DNA of 64,000 bases from Labeo rohita (GCF_022985175.1 NC_066874.1:5982334-6046333); one strand, 5' to 3'. Positions 43,601 to 64,000 are shown, numbered from the stretch's first letter. Translations and numbers: made by a program. Notes: generated by a model from the sequence alone, not told the origin.

Positions 43601-43772
43601 TCTTCACTTTTGTGAATTGCAGCCTATTGTTATTTTCTTTAAATGTGTGCTGGCATTCCTTTGGTTGAGTTTATAATACAACACAGTCAGATAACAGGCT
43701 ATTTTCAGTACAGACAGATGCTTTGAATTTCACTACTGTGCCCTTTTTGGAAAACATCCAAAAGCCGGATAG

Positions 43773-43952
43773 TTTTGGCGCCACTGTATATGACGACACC
43801 TGTGATGCGGCTGCGTAGTAGGCGTGGCTACGCTGTGCGTGGAGGCCGTAGGCGGAGCTGGACGGTCGGCGAGCCGCCTGGTGGTAGCGTGACTGATTTG
43901 TGCTGTCCGCTCATCGTACAGACAGAGAGACGCTTCGAAAGCCGGTGCAACG
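43773..43952 (+). promoter_or_regulatory. pa2g4: pa2g4 promoter and leader (GC-rich, E2F-like site)
   Basis: A sharp rise in GC and CpG runs from about 43773 to the start codon. TTTTGGCGCC at 43773-43782 fits the E2F consensus TTTSSCGC. No TATA box is seen, as usual for a ubiquitously expressed growth gene. The start of transcription is not determined. Confidence 0.5.
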
Positions 43953-51993
<8,041 letters not shown>

Positions 51994-53255
51994 AGGCGAC
52001 ACCCTCCACCCTCTCGCGAAACCCCCCGAAGAGCAAAAATGTCAACATTTCACTGTTTTATCCTCTTCCTCATCAAACAATTTGATCAAGAGTCACTGTT
52101 AAAGCCTGTGTTTAAACATTTCTGCCTCCCCCTGTTAGAAAGAAGTACGTCATTAAGATTTGGACTCCAAGCGAGTGCAACAAATTTGTACTTTCATAAT
52201 GAATCTATTTACTCTTTTGAAGCACTCAATTTACATTTCAACTGGAACGCAATGCCTTTTTCAAAATGTAATTAAAAAAGCTTCGCAATTCTTTTGTAGA
52301 GTTGCGTTTTTCACAACATGTACTGTTGACTGTTTGAAATGCTTTATTTGGCTCATTTTGAAACTGCATTACATTAGATTAAGTGGTTTGGAAAAGAAAC
52401 TAATTCGATTTGCAGCTATTTCTCAGGGTTGTGAAGATGAAACATCTCCTTTATCTGAGAAGTAGTTTTATACAAGTAGGAGGACACATCCATGGAGAAT
52501 TTCATGAATTTCATGACTTGCAGGGGCATTAGAATTGGAATTCAGTGTATAGAATTCCTAAGCACTCCATTGTTGTGAGGCTATAACATTTAAAAAAGGG
52601 GAACATTAAGTGTTTTCTCTTACTGCCATCCCTTTCCTCAAGTGTCACATCTGAAGATGACATTAGGGATGTTTTGGTCATACTTTATTCTTACCAATTT
52701 TCTTTTTTTGTTTTTCACATTTTAATTTGTTTCGTTATCTTTTGTTGATGCAGGGAGATTTTCCAAACAAATTTAAAGTTGTAATAATTCAAGCTAACAG
52801 TAGAAAGTCTGATTTATTAGGGATTTGGTTGAAGGTCTGGTCCAGGATACGCTAAAGCTACTTGCTACTTCCACTTGCCAAGAGCCAAGATGTATTCACT
52901 TTATCTTCTACAAGCAATAGAGTGTTTGTTTGACTGAATATTCAGATCAAAACTAGGCTTGGACTGGATTGAGAAGCTTACCAGGTTGACAGTTTACAAT
53001 CCAGTCAGTGCTGTTCTTTAAGGAGAGGTGATGGGAAGTGGCTGTGGAGCATTTCTGGATCAGTCCTGTTATTTGGGACAATACATCTTTTGAAATGTTG
53101 CTTATTGTGACTCTTGTTCCGTTTCCAGATTGTAAAGGTGTTTATGTGGGAGAGGAAGCCGGAGGTTTGGATTTGACACGATCTTGTTTTTGTAGTACGA
53201 ACCATCATATGGGACTATTTTACAACTAATGAAATAAAACATAACTTTGAATATA
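51994..53255 (+). other. pa2g4: pa2g4 3' UTR
   Basis: About 1.25 kb without interspersed repeats, ending after AATAAA at 53233-53238. Confidence 0.75.
53233..53238 (+). terminator. pa2g4: Poly(A) signal AATAAA of pa2g4
   Basis: A canonical hexamer in 'gaaataaaacat', followed by T-rich and GT-rich DNA. Confidence 0.7.
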
Positions 53256-53940
53256 TTTTCTTTAAGATTGTCATCATTAATTGTAAAAATGTACACACAC
53301 CATGCCTTTGTACAGTTGGTGTAATAGGGTTGTTTAATTTCTGTTAGTTATGAATAAGCTCTGAGAGAATAACAGGAACGTTTTGAAGGTTTTCTGTCGA
53401 TGTACTATTTATAAACTAGATAATTATATGCCTACCGATTTATTTCTATCTCAAGTAGAGAATTTGAGCCTTTGAGTGGAAAAAATAAGGTTACTTTTTA
53501 TATAAAGCAACAGAGGGCGCTGTGCGGCCCAGACTATCAAAACCCTGTTGAAGTTCGTTCAGATGCTTGCTTCAAGACTTAGCTTACTAGGGAGACTGAA
53601 GCATTCTTATTGAAATCGTAAAGGCCATGGACCAGATACTATCATCCACGACAATACTTTCAGCAGTAGCTAAAATATATAATTCCACTAACTTAGTAAG
53701 CAATTAAAATATTAATGAGGAAATTGTTTTATCAATTTGGCAATTTGCCTTGAAATGCTAGAGTTCCGATTTTTTTTTAAACGAATCATATGAGTCGGAT
53801 CTTTTAACTGATTCGAACTCGAAATGAGAACATGTGGCGGCATGTTACAACCTACTAGAAATATATCTAAAGCTTGGTTTTATTAGTTTTATCAACACAC
53901 ATACCGAATAGATTAAAAAAACAAACAAACTGAAAATAAA
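53256..53940. other. Intergenic stretch after pa2g4, nothing recognised
   Basis: No gene is seen. 'aacgaatcatatgagtcgga' near 53780 resembles a piece of the element at the centre of fold-back copy C. Confidence 0.45.
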
Positions 53941-53944
53941 CGCG

Positions 53945-55210
53945 TACACCACCAGTCAAAAGTTTTGGATCTAGTTAAGATTTTTGATGTTTTTTTGTTT
54001 TTTTTCTGCTCACCAATCCAAGTACAGCAAAAACAGTAAAATGTTGAGATATTTTTACTATGTAAAATAACTGCTTTCTATTTGAATATATTTTTAAAAT
54101 GTAATTTATTCCTGTGATTTCAAAGCTGAATTTTAGCATCATTAGTCCAGTCACATGATCCTTCAAAAACCATTGATATTCTGATTTGCTGCTTAAAAAA
54201 CATTTGTGACCCTGGACCACAAAACTAGTCTTAAGTCGCTGGGGCATATTTGTAGCAATAGCCAAAAATACATTGTATGGGTCAAAATTTTAGATTTTTC
54301 TTTTATGCCAAAAATCATTAGGAAATTAAGTAAAGATCATGTTCCATGAAGAAATGTTGTAAATTGCCTACTGTAAATATCTCAAAACTTAATTTTTAGT
54401 AATATGCATTGCAAAGAACTTAATTTGGAAAACTTTAAAGGTGATTTTCTCAATATTTTTAATTTTTTTGCACCCTCAGTTTCCATATTCTAAAATAGCT
54501 GTATCTCGGCCAAATATTGTTCTATCCTAACAAGGAAAGCCTAGTTATTCAACTTTCAGATGATGTATAAAGCTCAATTTTGAAAAATTGACACTTATGA
54601 CTGGTTTTGTGGTCCAGGGTCACATTTATTATTATTATGTTATGTTTTTCAGGTTCTTCTGATGAATAGAAAGTTCAGAAGAACAGCATTTAGAAATTTA
54701 ATTAGAAATTTTGCTTTTGCAACATTATAGATGTCTTTAGTATCACGTTTGATCAATTTAAAGCATCCTTGCTAAATAAAGTATTAATTTCTTTATCCCC
54801 CTTTATTCCCAACTGTTAAGTTAAGTACATGCGAATGATTTCTGAAGGATCATGTGACACCGAAGACCAGTAATGATGCTGAAATTTCAGTTTCTATCAT
54901 TTATAAATATCTATTAGGGCCCTTTGTTTTTTCCCAAATTCCGTTTATTTTTACTTTTTTTTTTTTTTTTAAATGTTATTCCTGAAAATTTAGCTTTGAT
55001 CACAGCAATAAATTAAATTATATTATAAATAATTATAAATTATAAATTAAAAAAAAAAAAACATTTTAAAATATATTCAAATAGTATAATGTACTAGTTA
55101 ATTTAAATAGCAAATATTTAATTTTAGCTAATATTTCACAATATTACTGCTTTTGCTGTATTTTGGATCACATAATAAAAAAAAAAAACCATTAAAAATC
55201 TTACTGTTCA
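53945..55210. repeat. ATACACTACCGTT-end repeat interrupted by a TGTGACCCTGG repeat, then a second partial copy
   Basis: The host repeat runs 53945-54203 and 54640-54800. The TGTGACCCTGG element at 54204-54627 is complete, with ends 'tgtgaccctggaccacaaaa' and 'gtggtccagggtcaca'. A second, degraded copy of the host family follows at about 54830-55210. Confidence 0.8.
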
Positions 55211-55679
55211 GTAAGTAGTGTTAATACAGCTCAGTACGTAAAAATAGCACGCTGGGAATTGTTTAAAAAAAGAACTGTTCGAAAGAATCGACTCGGAAAT
55301 GAATCTGACCATCACTAGATAATGTAATATTTCTTTCAATAATGAGATTGTAAACGTCAAGATAGGTAAACTTCCTATGTGTCACCGTTTTTAGTATAAT
55401 TTACTATAAATATATATATATCTGGTATCAGTTATTTTTTGTATCATTATTTCTTTTTAGATTTACATTATTTTAAACATTTTTCAACCCGCATGTAACG
55501 TTATTTTTGATGCCCTGCCCACTTTGGTCATTACTTCACGCTTACGGCCTTGCAACCAAAGTATTTCTATGGATCCAGCTCCAGCTAGATAGAAGAAAGC
55601 TTGCATGAACAATCACTTTTTGTTGGGGGGGGGTAATGTTAACAAACCAATAGCTTGTGGTCAAGGCCCGTTACAATCC

Positions 55680-55925
55680 AATCCCCGATCCATAAGGGAC
55701 CCGGTGGGTGTGACTGGAGAGGCGGGCGCAAGTGAGCGCGATGCTGAGTTCGGTTGAGGAGTTCAGAGAAGCAGGGCTGCAGTGGACGGTGGCATCAGTG
55801 CAAAGGGGCGAAACAAGGGAATATTTGGCCGACTTTCAAAAGAACTGGATTATAAAAACTGGACGCGCTGGATAGCAACTCATTCATCTCTTCGTGCACG
55901 TAGGTCTCATCGCTGACAGCCCGTG
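55680..55925 (+). promoter_or_regulatory. myh10: Probable myh10 promoter and non-coding first exon
   Basis: GC and CpG rise sharply from about 55680. A good donor, GTG|gtgagt, at 55926 could end a leader exon that splices to the acceptor at 57300. There is no ATG-initiated frame continuing into the myosin exon. The start of transcription is not determined, and other leader exons upstream or in the intron are possible. Confidence 0.45.
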
Positions 55926-57300
55926 GTGAGTTCATGCGTCTTTTCATTTTGGCCCGTTTTTATTCCCGTTGCCGTATAACGGATTATTTTTCGCATTTAC
56001 TTTACAAGCAGCGGGGAGAGCTTGCGTTAAGCTCGGCGCGCTAGCACACGTTAGCGAGTTTGTTATTGCGGTTCTTTATTCATTTACAAATTGTTTAATC
56101 TTTTACCTTTGGGCAGCCCAAAGCACCATGTGTCGGTTAATGCACTTACAAAACGTTAGTCCGCCTCGTCAGAGGCCATATAACGGTAGATGAGGATGAG
56201 GAGACAATGTTACCTCAGTTTAACGGTCACCTCGTCGCTTTATTTGTATACGTGACGTTACTAATGTGCCATATTTGTCGGTAATTTCAAATGATTTGTG
56301 AGACGGTGACCGTTAGAAAGGTGTTTTTAGGCGGTTTATCATTGAATGAATTTTTGAAGGACTGTCCGGCCCTTAAGTCCCGCTTCAGTTTACCGGGGAT
56401 TCAGCACGCGTATAATGGCTCTCATCCGTGAAATAACAGACACGACCCATTTTTTGCCTTGTTTTAGCCTTGTTGTTTTCTTTGTGGAAAATAAAGTAAC
56501 TCTTAGTTCAGTTGTAGGCCAGGGTGGACCGAGACCATCTGGCTCTTGCTGTTATTGGGTTGTTTTTTTTGTTAATGCGACTGTGAAGGGCCACTGGAGG
56601 TGATCCATATTAAACTTACATTAACTAGTAGGTGTAAACCTGATTCAGATAATGTTTTACATGCAGCTGTTACGAGAAAATATGAACTTTGTTCAGCTTT
56701 GTTCAGTATTTGATGAATATTCATCAACTAACTGTGAGCTAGTGAGGTGTTATACATGATATATGATATGGACTGGTTTAAAATGTTAACTGTATGTGAC
56801 CCTAGACCACAGAATAAGGGTCAGTTTTTAAAAAAATTGAATTTGGCTTATATACAACTATTTGAAAAGGTTTTGAGGGTTCAAAAAAATCTAAATATTG
56901 AGAAAATCGCCTTTAAAGTTGTGCAAATGAAGTTCTTAGCAATGTATATTACTAATCAAAAGTAAAGTTTTGATATATTTATGGTAAGAAATTGACAGAA
57001 TATCTTCATAGAACATTATCTTTAATATCCTAATGATTTTTGGCATAAAAGAAAAATAATTTTGACTCATACAGTGTATTGTTGGCTATTGCTATTGTTG
57101 GCTATTGCTATTGTTTTGTGGTCCAGGATCACATATAATAAAGTAGTAGCTGCAAATTGTACATTCTTGGCTACATCCATGTAAAACCAATGAAAAATTT
57201 TACCTTTCATACTCCTATGCCATGGCTGTGTGTCATATCGCATAAACTCCAAGTGAATCTCTGCTCTTCCATCACTAACTCCCTCTAACTCTTTTTCCAG
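55926..57300 (+). other. myh10: Probable myh10 intron 1
   Basis: The first 400 nt remain CpG-rich. A TGTGACCCTGG-family copy (partly decayed left end, 'gtggtccaggatcacata' at the right) occupies about 56796-57137. Confidence 0.5.
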
Positions 57301-57330
57301 GTGGCCTATTTTTAGTTCCTCATGCCGGAG

Positions 57331-57675
57331 ATGGCGCAGCGGAGCGGGCAAGAGGACCCCGAGCGGTACCTCTTTGTGGATCGGGCCGTGGTCTACAACC
57401 CAGCTTCCCAGGCAGACTGGACGGCCAAGAAGCTGGTGTGGGTTCCTTCCGAACGCCATGGGTTCGAGGCGGCCAGCATCCGCGAGGAACGCGGAGAGGA
57501 GGTGCTCGTCGAGCTGGCTGAAAATGGCAAGAAGGCCCTGGTGAACAAAGATGACATCCAGAAAATGAACCCGCCCAAGTTTAGCAAAGTGGAGGATATG
57601 GCAGAACTCACCTGCCTGAATGAAGCGTCTGTTTTACACAACCTGAAGGATCGCTATTACTCCGGGCTCATATAT
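57331..57675 (+). CDS. myh10: Non-muscle myosin heavy chain IIB, first coding exon (gene continues past the window)
   Basis: This is the actin-based motor heavy chain of non-muscle myosin II. It encodes 115 residues, opening MAQRSGQEDPERYLFVDRA, then QADWTAKKLVWVPSERHGFE (SH3-like N-terminal domain), then VNKDDIQKMNPPKFSKVEDM and ending RYYSGLIY at the start of the motor domain. The opening matches MYH10 (MAQRTGLEDPERYLFVDRA) rather than MYH9 or MYH14. The exon begins at acceptor ctttttccag (57300) and ends TAT|gtaagt, phase 0. An in-frame ATG at 57322 (MPE-MAQ...) has poor context (C at -3, C at +4). The ATG at 57331 has G at -3 and +4 and matches the known protein start. Confidence 0.95.
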
Positions 57676-58975
57676 GTAAGTGTGATGAAAATGTGTTTGC
57701 TTCCTTTTTTGCTTTTTCTACCTTGGTTCAGTTAATCATCAGTTAATCTGATGATCAAATTTGTTGCTGGTTAATGTCAATATCAGTTTTCTCGATTAGC
57801 TGTTGCTGCCTTCTTAGAGAGCTTCATCTTGCCTTGCGATCTTGACCTATTTTTATGGCATGTACTCAGAGAGAGAAACTGGGGGACTTTTATTATTCAG
57901 GAGAGAGAAAGACAGTGTGAAGCAAGCTGTTTAGAGGTGTAGCCCCATCATTTCCTTCATTCTCCAAGTGTGGAGGAGTTGCTGTGAGGTCATTATGAAA
58001 TCTCAGTGGGACCAGCCGCATGTCTTCACACTGTCCATTGCGAATCTCTCTCTCTGCAGAGGCGCTTCTGTTGATATTCCCACCCAGTTACCACTTTTAA
58101 AAACACTGGATGGAATATATCCAGTTTAACTTTTCATTTCCCATCACTGGAAAGTTTTCCAGGTTGTCGGTAACAGATCATCTCGATTGGCGCCATTTCA
58201 GATGTTATGAAAGCAGGCACTGTTGTCATTTTACACAATGATGAGAAAGTGCAGACCTCTCTCATACCCACTTGAACACAATCAGGCTGGATTTTAAGGC
58301 TAGTTCCCTGCTTTTTGTTATTTAAGCCTTTTCTATGTGGTTGGTGTGCTCTCTCCTTATAGGGTGCAGTAATTAGCCATAGAGGCCCATGCTTGGCCTA
58401 GTAAAGCCTGAAGTTTTATAACAGGACCTTTGTGTTTGGGATTGAGCTACAGCTGGGTTATAATATCTGCGAGTTGTCAAGATGACTGACTGTTGATAAC
58501 ACCTGCATTCCTTAGCATTCCCCAAATTTCTCAGCTTCCTTATTACTGTCAGGTTATGCTTATGTTTGAAGAAATACAGCCCACAAAATGGAAGCATAAT
58601 GTTGTGTATTTACTTAAAGGCTGTATATTCATTCCTGTGTGGATGGCTGGTGACCAGACCTCAGGCTGGTGTGTGGTATGTGCTCTCATATCGGCTGTGT
58701 GGGCAGAGCCGTGGAGTTGCTGCGTTCCTCTCTGGCTTCCCACGCCCCTCTGTTCTTGAATAGCATGATGGGCGATGACATGGTAGACTTGATTTCTCTT
58801 TGTGGGTTTGCTTAAAGCAAATATTTTCCAGTTCTGTGCATCCGGCATGAAATGTATAGTTGTGTACCCCGACATACCTGTAAAATTGTACTTTGAGCAT
58901 AACATACTAAAATTATAGGGATATTCAAAGTCAGCTAGTGTGTGTAGGTTAGGTTGCCTGAACAACTAGTCAGTC

Positions 58976-59818
58976 TTAAAGAAGTTCACTTCCAGAATGA
59001 AAATGTCCTGATAATTTATTCACCTCCATGTCGTCCAAGATGTGTATGCCTTTCTTTCTGCAGTCGAAAAGATATTAAGGTTTTTGAAGAAAACAACCCA
59101 TTATGGCCAATGGGTTGAAGATCCAAACTTGCAGTTTTTTTTTTTTTTAACATTTGACTGATTCTCAATTTTGTTTTCGATTTTTAACTAGTCAACTTGA
59201 AAATGTAACTACATCATAATTCAAGTAACTTTTTCTTTATTAACCCTCTAGTTAAAGAAAATTCTATTCCAAGTGCACCAAACATGATGTACATGATGAT
59301 TGTCAACATGATGTAAATATTAAACAAATCACTATCTTTGATAGAAAAAGATAAAACAACGATGTCAGATGAGATGGAGTTTTTCGCCCTACCCTACCTT
59401 TTTTAGCTGAAGTACAAAGACAAAGAACTAACCATGCCTGACTTTTTTTCAATGTGGTTACAGAATGCGTGAACATTTGCATGTGCATTGCAGAGCTAGT
59501 GCAAGAGGAGCATTTTTGGTTAAGAAGTATATACATTTTTATTTTTTTTAAAAATGACAGATTGTTTTGCTGGATAAGACCCTTATTTCTTGGCTGGGAT
59601 CATGTAGAGCTCCTTGAAGCTGCATTGAAACTGCAATTTGGACTTTCAATCCATTGGCCCCTATTGAAGTCCATTATATGGAGAACATTCCTAAAATGTT
59701 GTCCTCAAAAGTCTTTCTTTGTGACTGAAGAAAGAAAGACAGACATCAACATCTTGAATGACATGGGAATTTAGTATATTATCAGGAAATTTTCATTCTG
59801 GAAGTGAACTTCTTTAAA
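58976..59818. mobile_element. Fold-back DNA element, copy E
   Basis: The left arm ('aaagaagttcacttccagaa') and right arm ('attctggaagtgaacttctt', ending about 59818) are inverted. The inner part has lost the inner palindrome of copies A and B. Confidence 0.75.
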
Positions 59819-59847
59819 AAGCTCTGTCACAATAGGTTGGTTTAAGG

Positions 59848-62136
59848 TAGTGTTTCTCAGCGGGGGCGGTACCGCCCCCCCAGGGGGGTTCGGACAGCAT
59901 CGGGGGGCGCTGGAAGCAATTTTTTTGAAAGGGGGGCGCTGAGCTGTTCTTAGGGGGCGTTTGGTCAAGATGAGTTTACACCAAAGATGTATGAGCTGAA
60001 ACTTGCAAAAGAAAATGGTCTGCCACACCCTAACACTCTCTCTACACTGGATACATCAAAGCGCACTTTCTATATATATTTCTATATATTTCAACTTCAA
60101 GCGCATGGAATCCTGCAGGCAGAAATAGAACGCGGCATCCATTTACTGTAGCGCTGGCGCTCCGTTGTTACTGAACGACTGATTGTAACGGGATCTATGT
60201 GCTTTAACACAACGTGTCGCGCTGTTTGCGGCCAGTGTAGTAGTGTTGTTAGTTGCTAGTTTACACCAATACTCCCGCTCCTAGACTAGACAGTGTATAA
60301 TTTCCTTAGCAACGACTTCAGTACTTTTGCTTGACTTTGGCTGCGTCAAAACAATAGCAATCATTTAGACATGATAAAGCAAGATATGTTTTTTCTTGTT
60401 TAGAAAAATTTATATTAAAGCTTTTTGTTTGCTGAATGGACGCGGGTGGTCTGAATGCCGTATTTTTAAAGAGTTTATTCAAAGCTCACAAATATAGCCT
60501 AATTTATATCCACTTGGCTTTTTTGCTTATTTTTTGCTTCTAATAATAATGATATTTCAAATGATAAATCAAAAATGTGATGAATGTCATAAGCCATTCA
60601 GTGATATTAAAAAAATAATAAAATAAAATTATGTATGGCTGTTTTTTGGGGTTAAAATACATGCTTTCAAAATGGGCCTATATATTCTAAATAAAATATA
60701 GAATATAATATACACTACCATTAAAAAAGGTCAGTATGATTTGGTTCATAAAAAATGTTGCATTTGTTTGTTTTATAAAACCTACAGTAAAAACCGTAAA
60801 TCTACCATTTGAAAAAAAATAAATAAATAAATAAAAATTTGTATTTGAATATATTTTAAAATGTGTTTTCTTCTCATGCCAAGCTATACAGCTTTCAGTG
60901 TCACATGATCTTTCAGAAATTATGCTGATTGTTGCTTAAGAAACATTTATTATTATTATTATTATTATTATAGCTGGCACATCACACTGACAAAAAAAGC
61001 AAGATTTGAAATTTAATTGACTATAACAAATATATAAATCAAGACAGCACTAAAATGGTAACTATTTTGAAAATGAGGAGCATATGTTTCCCATCTTTCT
61101 ACAACCCCAATTAAAAGTTGGGGCATTTTGTGAAATGCCATAAAATCAAGAATATGTCATTTGTTCTCTTTAGCCTTTATTTAATTGACTTAAGTAAAAA
61201 GAGAAAAATCAATTTTTTTCACTGGCCAACTTAATTTTATTTTGTTAATATAAACAAATTTTGAGCCATGATCCAGCTTTGCTTGCAAAGACTGAGAAGC
61301 TCCATTTATAGCCAAACATGGTACCCTCACCTATTACCAATTCACCTGCTTGCTGTGTTTCAAAACAGTCTATTTGTTTATTCTGTAACCGTTTCACTTT
61401 TATTTTGCCTCTGTCCCAAATTTTTGGGAGTGTGCTGCATACTTCAAATAAATAAATAAATAAACAAATATTTTCTAAATAAATATGCTTATATTTACAA
61501 AATACATTTAAGTTGGTCAGTGAAAACTTTGGAAATCTTTTCTTTGTACTTTTGTCAATTAAATAAAAGATAAATAGAATGAACAAATCACAGATTTTAT
61601 CATTTTACAAAATGTCCCAACTTTTCCAGAATTAGGGTTGTACTTATTTTAAGTAAACTTTGAAATATTCTCACAAAATCTATGAAATACAGTAAAGTAT
61701 GGTTTATGTATAAATGTAGTATTTACTCACCAAAATAACAATGTCCATTATGTCATTTTTATTTAGTCTTTTTTTTTAAATTTGGGGCAACAAAATATAT
61801 CCACATCTCAACAACACTGAAGCTGTAGTAACGAAAACCACCAACATGCTTAAAAACTCTGTAAATTAATGTTATTACACACAATTTTAAAATAATTTAC
61901 TGTAAAAAAAATTCAATGCATCCTTGAAAAAAAGTAATTTCATAAAAATCATAATGACCCCATACATTTGAATTACTGTAAATATAGTAACAGTCCTCAT
62001 TATAAACACAAAATAATTATACTCTACTTTAATATTCAGTGAGGACAATTAGACTACAATTTATTTGATGGGGGGCGGTGAGGGACCTGGATAATGGGTA
62101 GGGGGGTGCTGGTCCAAAAAAGGTTGAGAACCACTG
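59848..62136. mobile_element. hAT-like transposon with perfect 8-bp target duplication
   Basis: The ends are TAGTGTTTCTCAG and GTTGAGAACCACTG. GTTTAAGG stands directly before (59840-59847) and directly after (62137-62144). It is about 2.29 kb. G-rich subterminal blocks occur at both ends ('gggggcgct', 'ggggggtgct'). No intact transposase is seen. It holds a fragment of the ATACACTACCGTT family (about 60710-60960) and another short element at 61100-61642. Confidence 0.88.
61100..61642. mobile_element. Short DNA element with TACAACCC(C/T)AATT ends, nested in the hAT-like element
   Basis: The left end 'tacaaccccaattaaaagtt' and right end 'cagaattagggttgta' are inverted. Subterminal 'ttggggcattttgtgaaatg' is answered by 'caaaatgtcccaacttttcc'. 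Confidence 0.8.
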
Positions 62137-63903
62137 GTTTAAGGTCATGACTGATCAAATGCTTTTCTTAGAGATATATGGCATTTTCATAAGCTGATAG
62201 ATGCGCAACACAATAAACAACAGATAAATAGCCATAACCTGAAAAATTACTTGTTGGATAGTCTTTGGGATTTCAACATAGAGCACTGAAATAACTGGCG
62301 CAGTGCTTTAGCGCTATTGAGCATGTTAAATTGTTTATGATTGCAGTTGTGCATCACTCGGATGAGAAGCTGTTTTCTTCCATATGTAGCCTGACAAACA
62401 TTGAGAACGATGCTGGAGAGAAACAACTTTCCAGCCACAAGTCTCCTGAGTCCTAAGTCTATTGTTCTGGCCTGTGATCTAGTTTGGCAAGTCGGCTTTG
62501 TCTAGTAGGGAGTTGGGACTGGGATGTAGACAGATCTGTCCTCAATGCACCCCCGATACTCATCTACACCCATATATACATGTCTACTCATAAACTCAAC
62601 GTCAGCCATTGGAAGGTCTCGTCAGCAGGCAGACAGGGATTACCTCTCCCCTCACTTCCCCCTCACCATGTGTCTGGATCACCCAGCAGTGACTAAAAAT
62701 TCAAACAAACACAGGTTGCTCTCAGTTATAGCCTCGTAAATGAAACAGCTTGAAGGACAGGGTTAATATCGTGTAAATGTCTTCTGTAATGAAGTGTAGG
62801 ACAGCTGCACTGGCACTGAAATCATGCCAGCATTTCTCAAGAGAAATACCTTCATTCTGTTTCATTCTTAATGCAGATATCACTATTAGGTGCTTAATGT
62901 GAGAAGTTTTCACTGTCCTTTCTTGAAAGTTCATAATATATAATTTTATCTCATTACATTATTTTTAGTGGTTCACTGATATGTCATATTGGCCAGTATT
63001 ACCAGCTGAAATTTAGCATTTTTTTTTTTTAAGCATCTGTATTAGCTGATACATTTTTCTAATTCAAAGGCAAATTCTATAATTCTTCATTTGTATACGG
63101 TCAGCATTCAGTAAATACACATACTAAACTAGTCTTTAAATATCTTAATATATTTTATTTTACATTTTGTTGTAAAATTTGTACATTTTATTTTCAAAGT
63201 GATTTTAGTTTCAGATATTTGCAGAATTATGCATGTTATCTACTATCTTTACATTGGCCACCATGCTTTATTAGGGATCAGCATAGGCCATCAAAACATC
63301 CATAATGGTCGACCACTGTTACTGATTTGTTAAAATGAAATAAAAAAGCTACTGGCATCATATCACTGGGTTCTGTTGTCTTAAACTGACACCTGTCTAA
63401 AAATAATTCATGGAAAAATATAGGGTAGTTCATTCAAATTTGGCCCCAAACTTTCCCAAAAGTTAAAGCTTGATTTTTAGACACTCATTAAACATATTAT
63501 CTTTATTTTCATATTTACTGTTCTACATTGTGACACTCTTAATTAGTGTATTTTAACAGTTGTAGAGATCACTTACCACATATATGGCCCTATGAAATCC
63601 TAAATGCCGTTTAATTTTTTTTTTTTTCCTGTTTTAATTTTTCTAGACTCCGTTTTAATGGTTGAATTTGTAAATCTTAACCAAAAAGCATGTCCAATTA
63701 ATTGAAATCATGAAACGTAAACAATTTAACAGCAATTTATTAAGAAAAATTAAGGCCATATGAAACACTTTTTTTTTTTTTTCCAACTAAATTCTGTTTT
63801 CCATAAATTTTTTGGATTCCAGTTGAATGTTTTCTTTATTTTAAAAAAAAAAAACGCTGTTTTTAAAAAATTGCTATTTTATTTCTTTCTTTTTTTCAGA
63901 AAT

Positions 63904-63905
63904 GC

Positions 63906-63947
<42 letters not shown>
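63904..63947. repeat. Poly-T tract
   Basis: An uninterrupted run of about 37 T (63911-63947) with T-rich flanks. Its length is unreliable in most assemblies. Confidence 0.9.
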
Positions 63948-63949
<2 letters not shown>

Positions 63950-64000
63950 TTTTGCTGGTATATACTTCCTAGTAAATATTCCTTAAAAATAATGTTTTAA

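Larger units (their letters stand above)
42301..43772. other. Compact erbb3-pa2g4 intergenic interval
   Basis: The first 690 nt (42301-42985) hold nothing recognised. The rest is a THAP-element relic split by a miniature hAT-like element, then about 170 nt of T-rich DNA before the pa2g4 promoter. Confidence 0.6.
57676..64000 (+). other. myh10: myh10 intron 2 (open at the window end)
   Basis: The next exon would start with TYSGLFCVVINP; no such sequence is seen to 64000. 57676-58975 and 62145-64000 hold no repeat I recognise except T runs (about 63904-63947) and AT-rich DNA. 58976-62144 is transposon-derived. Confidence 0.8.

Noticed and set aside
58549..58965. 138-codon minus-strand frame in myh10 intron 2
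   Set aside because: No domain, no splice sites, and composition like intron DNA. Length alone is not enough.
59771..60028. Minus-strand frame across the left end of the hAT-like element
   Set aside because: It spans the fold-back arm and the G-rich transposon end, so it is not a transposase fragment.

Overview
The window is vertebrate nuclear DNA from a ray-finned fish, most likely a cyprinid. It has GT-AG introns and vertebrate protein-coding genes. It is also dense in short DNA transposons that I recognise as typical of cyprinid genomes: a repeat with ATACACTACCGTT ends, a repeat with TGTGACCCTGG ends, long fold-back elements, hAT-like elements, a Kolobok-like element with TTAA ends and a tRNA-derived SINE. 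The species and the a/b paralogue identities cannot be fixed from sequence alone.

Four genes lie head to tail on the + strand. (1) The last coding exon and 3' UTR of arf3 (1586 to about 2500). (2) A complete erbb3 receptor gene (9634-41454 coding, 28 coding exons, about 1433 residues, poly(A) signal at 42278). (3) A complete pa2g4/EBP1 gene (43953-51993 coding, 13 exons, 392 residues, poly(A) signal at 53233). (4) The 5' end of a non-muscle myosin heavy chain gene, best match myh10, with its first coding exon at 57331-57675 and the rest beyond the window. ErbB3 and Pa2g4 (ErbB3-binding protein 1) are linked functionally as well as by position: in mammals PA2G4 binds the ErbB3 cytoplasmic region. 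Only about 1.6 kb separates the erbb3 poly(A) signal from the pa2g4 start codon.

Region by region: 1-1585 is arf3 intron with two repeats. 2500-9160 is intergenic with nested transposons and tandem repeats. 9160-9633 holds the erbb3 promoter and leader. 9719-21318 is an 11.6 kb first intron. 21319-41454 holds the remaining erbb3 exons among repeats, including an 88-bp minisatellite and a 300-bp tandem array. 42300-43950 holds a hAT-like miniature element nested in a THAP-element relic, then the pa2g4 promoter. 44038-51930 holds the pa2g4 introns, one of them a GC-AG intron. 53250-55700 is repeats. 55700-57300 holds the probable myh10 promoter, leader exon and intron 1. 57676-64000 is myh10 intron 2, with a 2.3 kb hAT-like element bearing a perfect 8-bp target duplication.

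I see no new multi-gene system. The most useful observations are fine-scale: an in-frame 18-nt candidate microexon in erbb3, two pairs of tandem in-frame splice donors 12 nt apart, a DYG in place of DFG in an already catalytically impaired (HRN) kinase domain, a GC-AG intron in pa2g4, and several nested transposons with intact target duplications.
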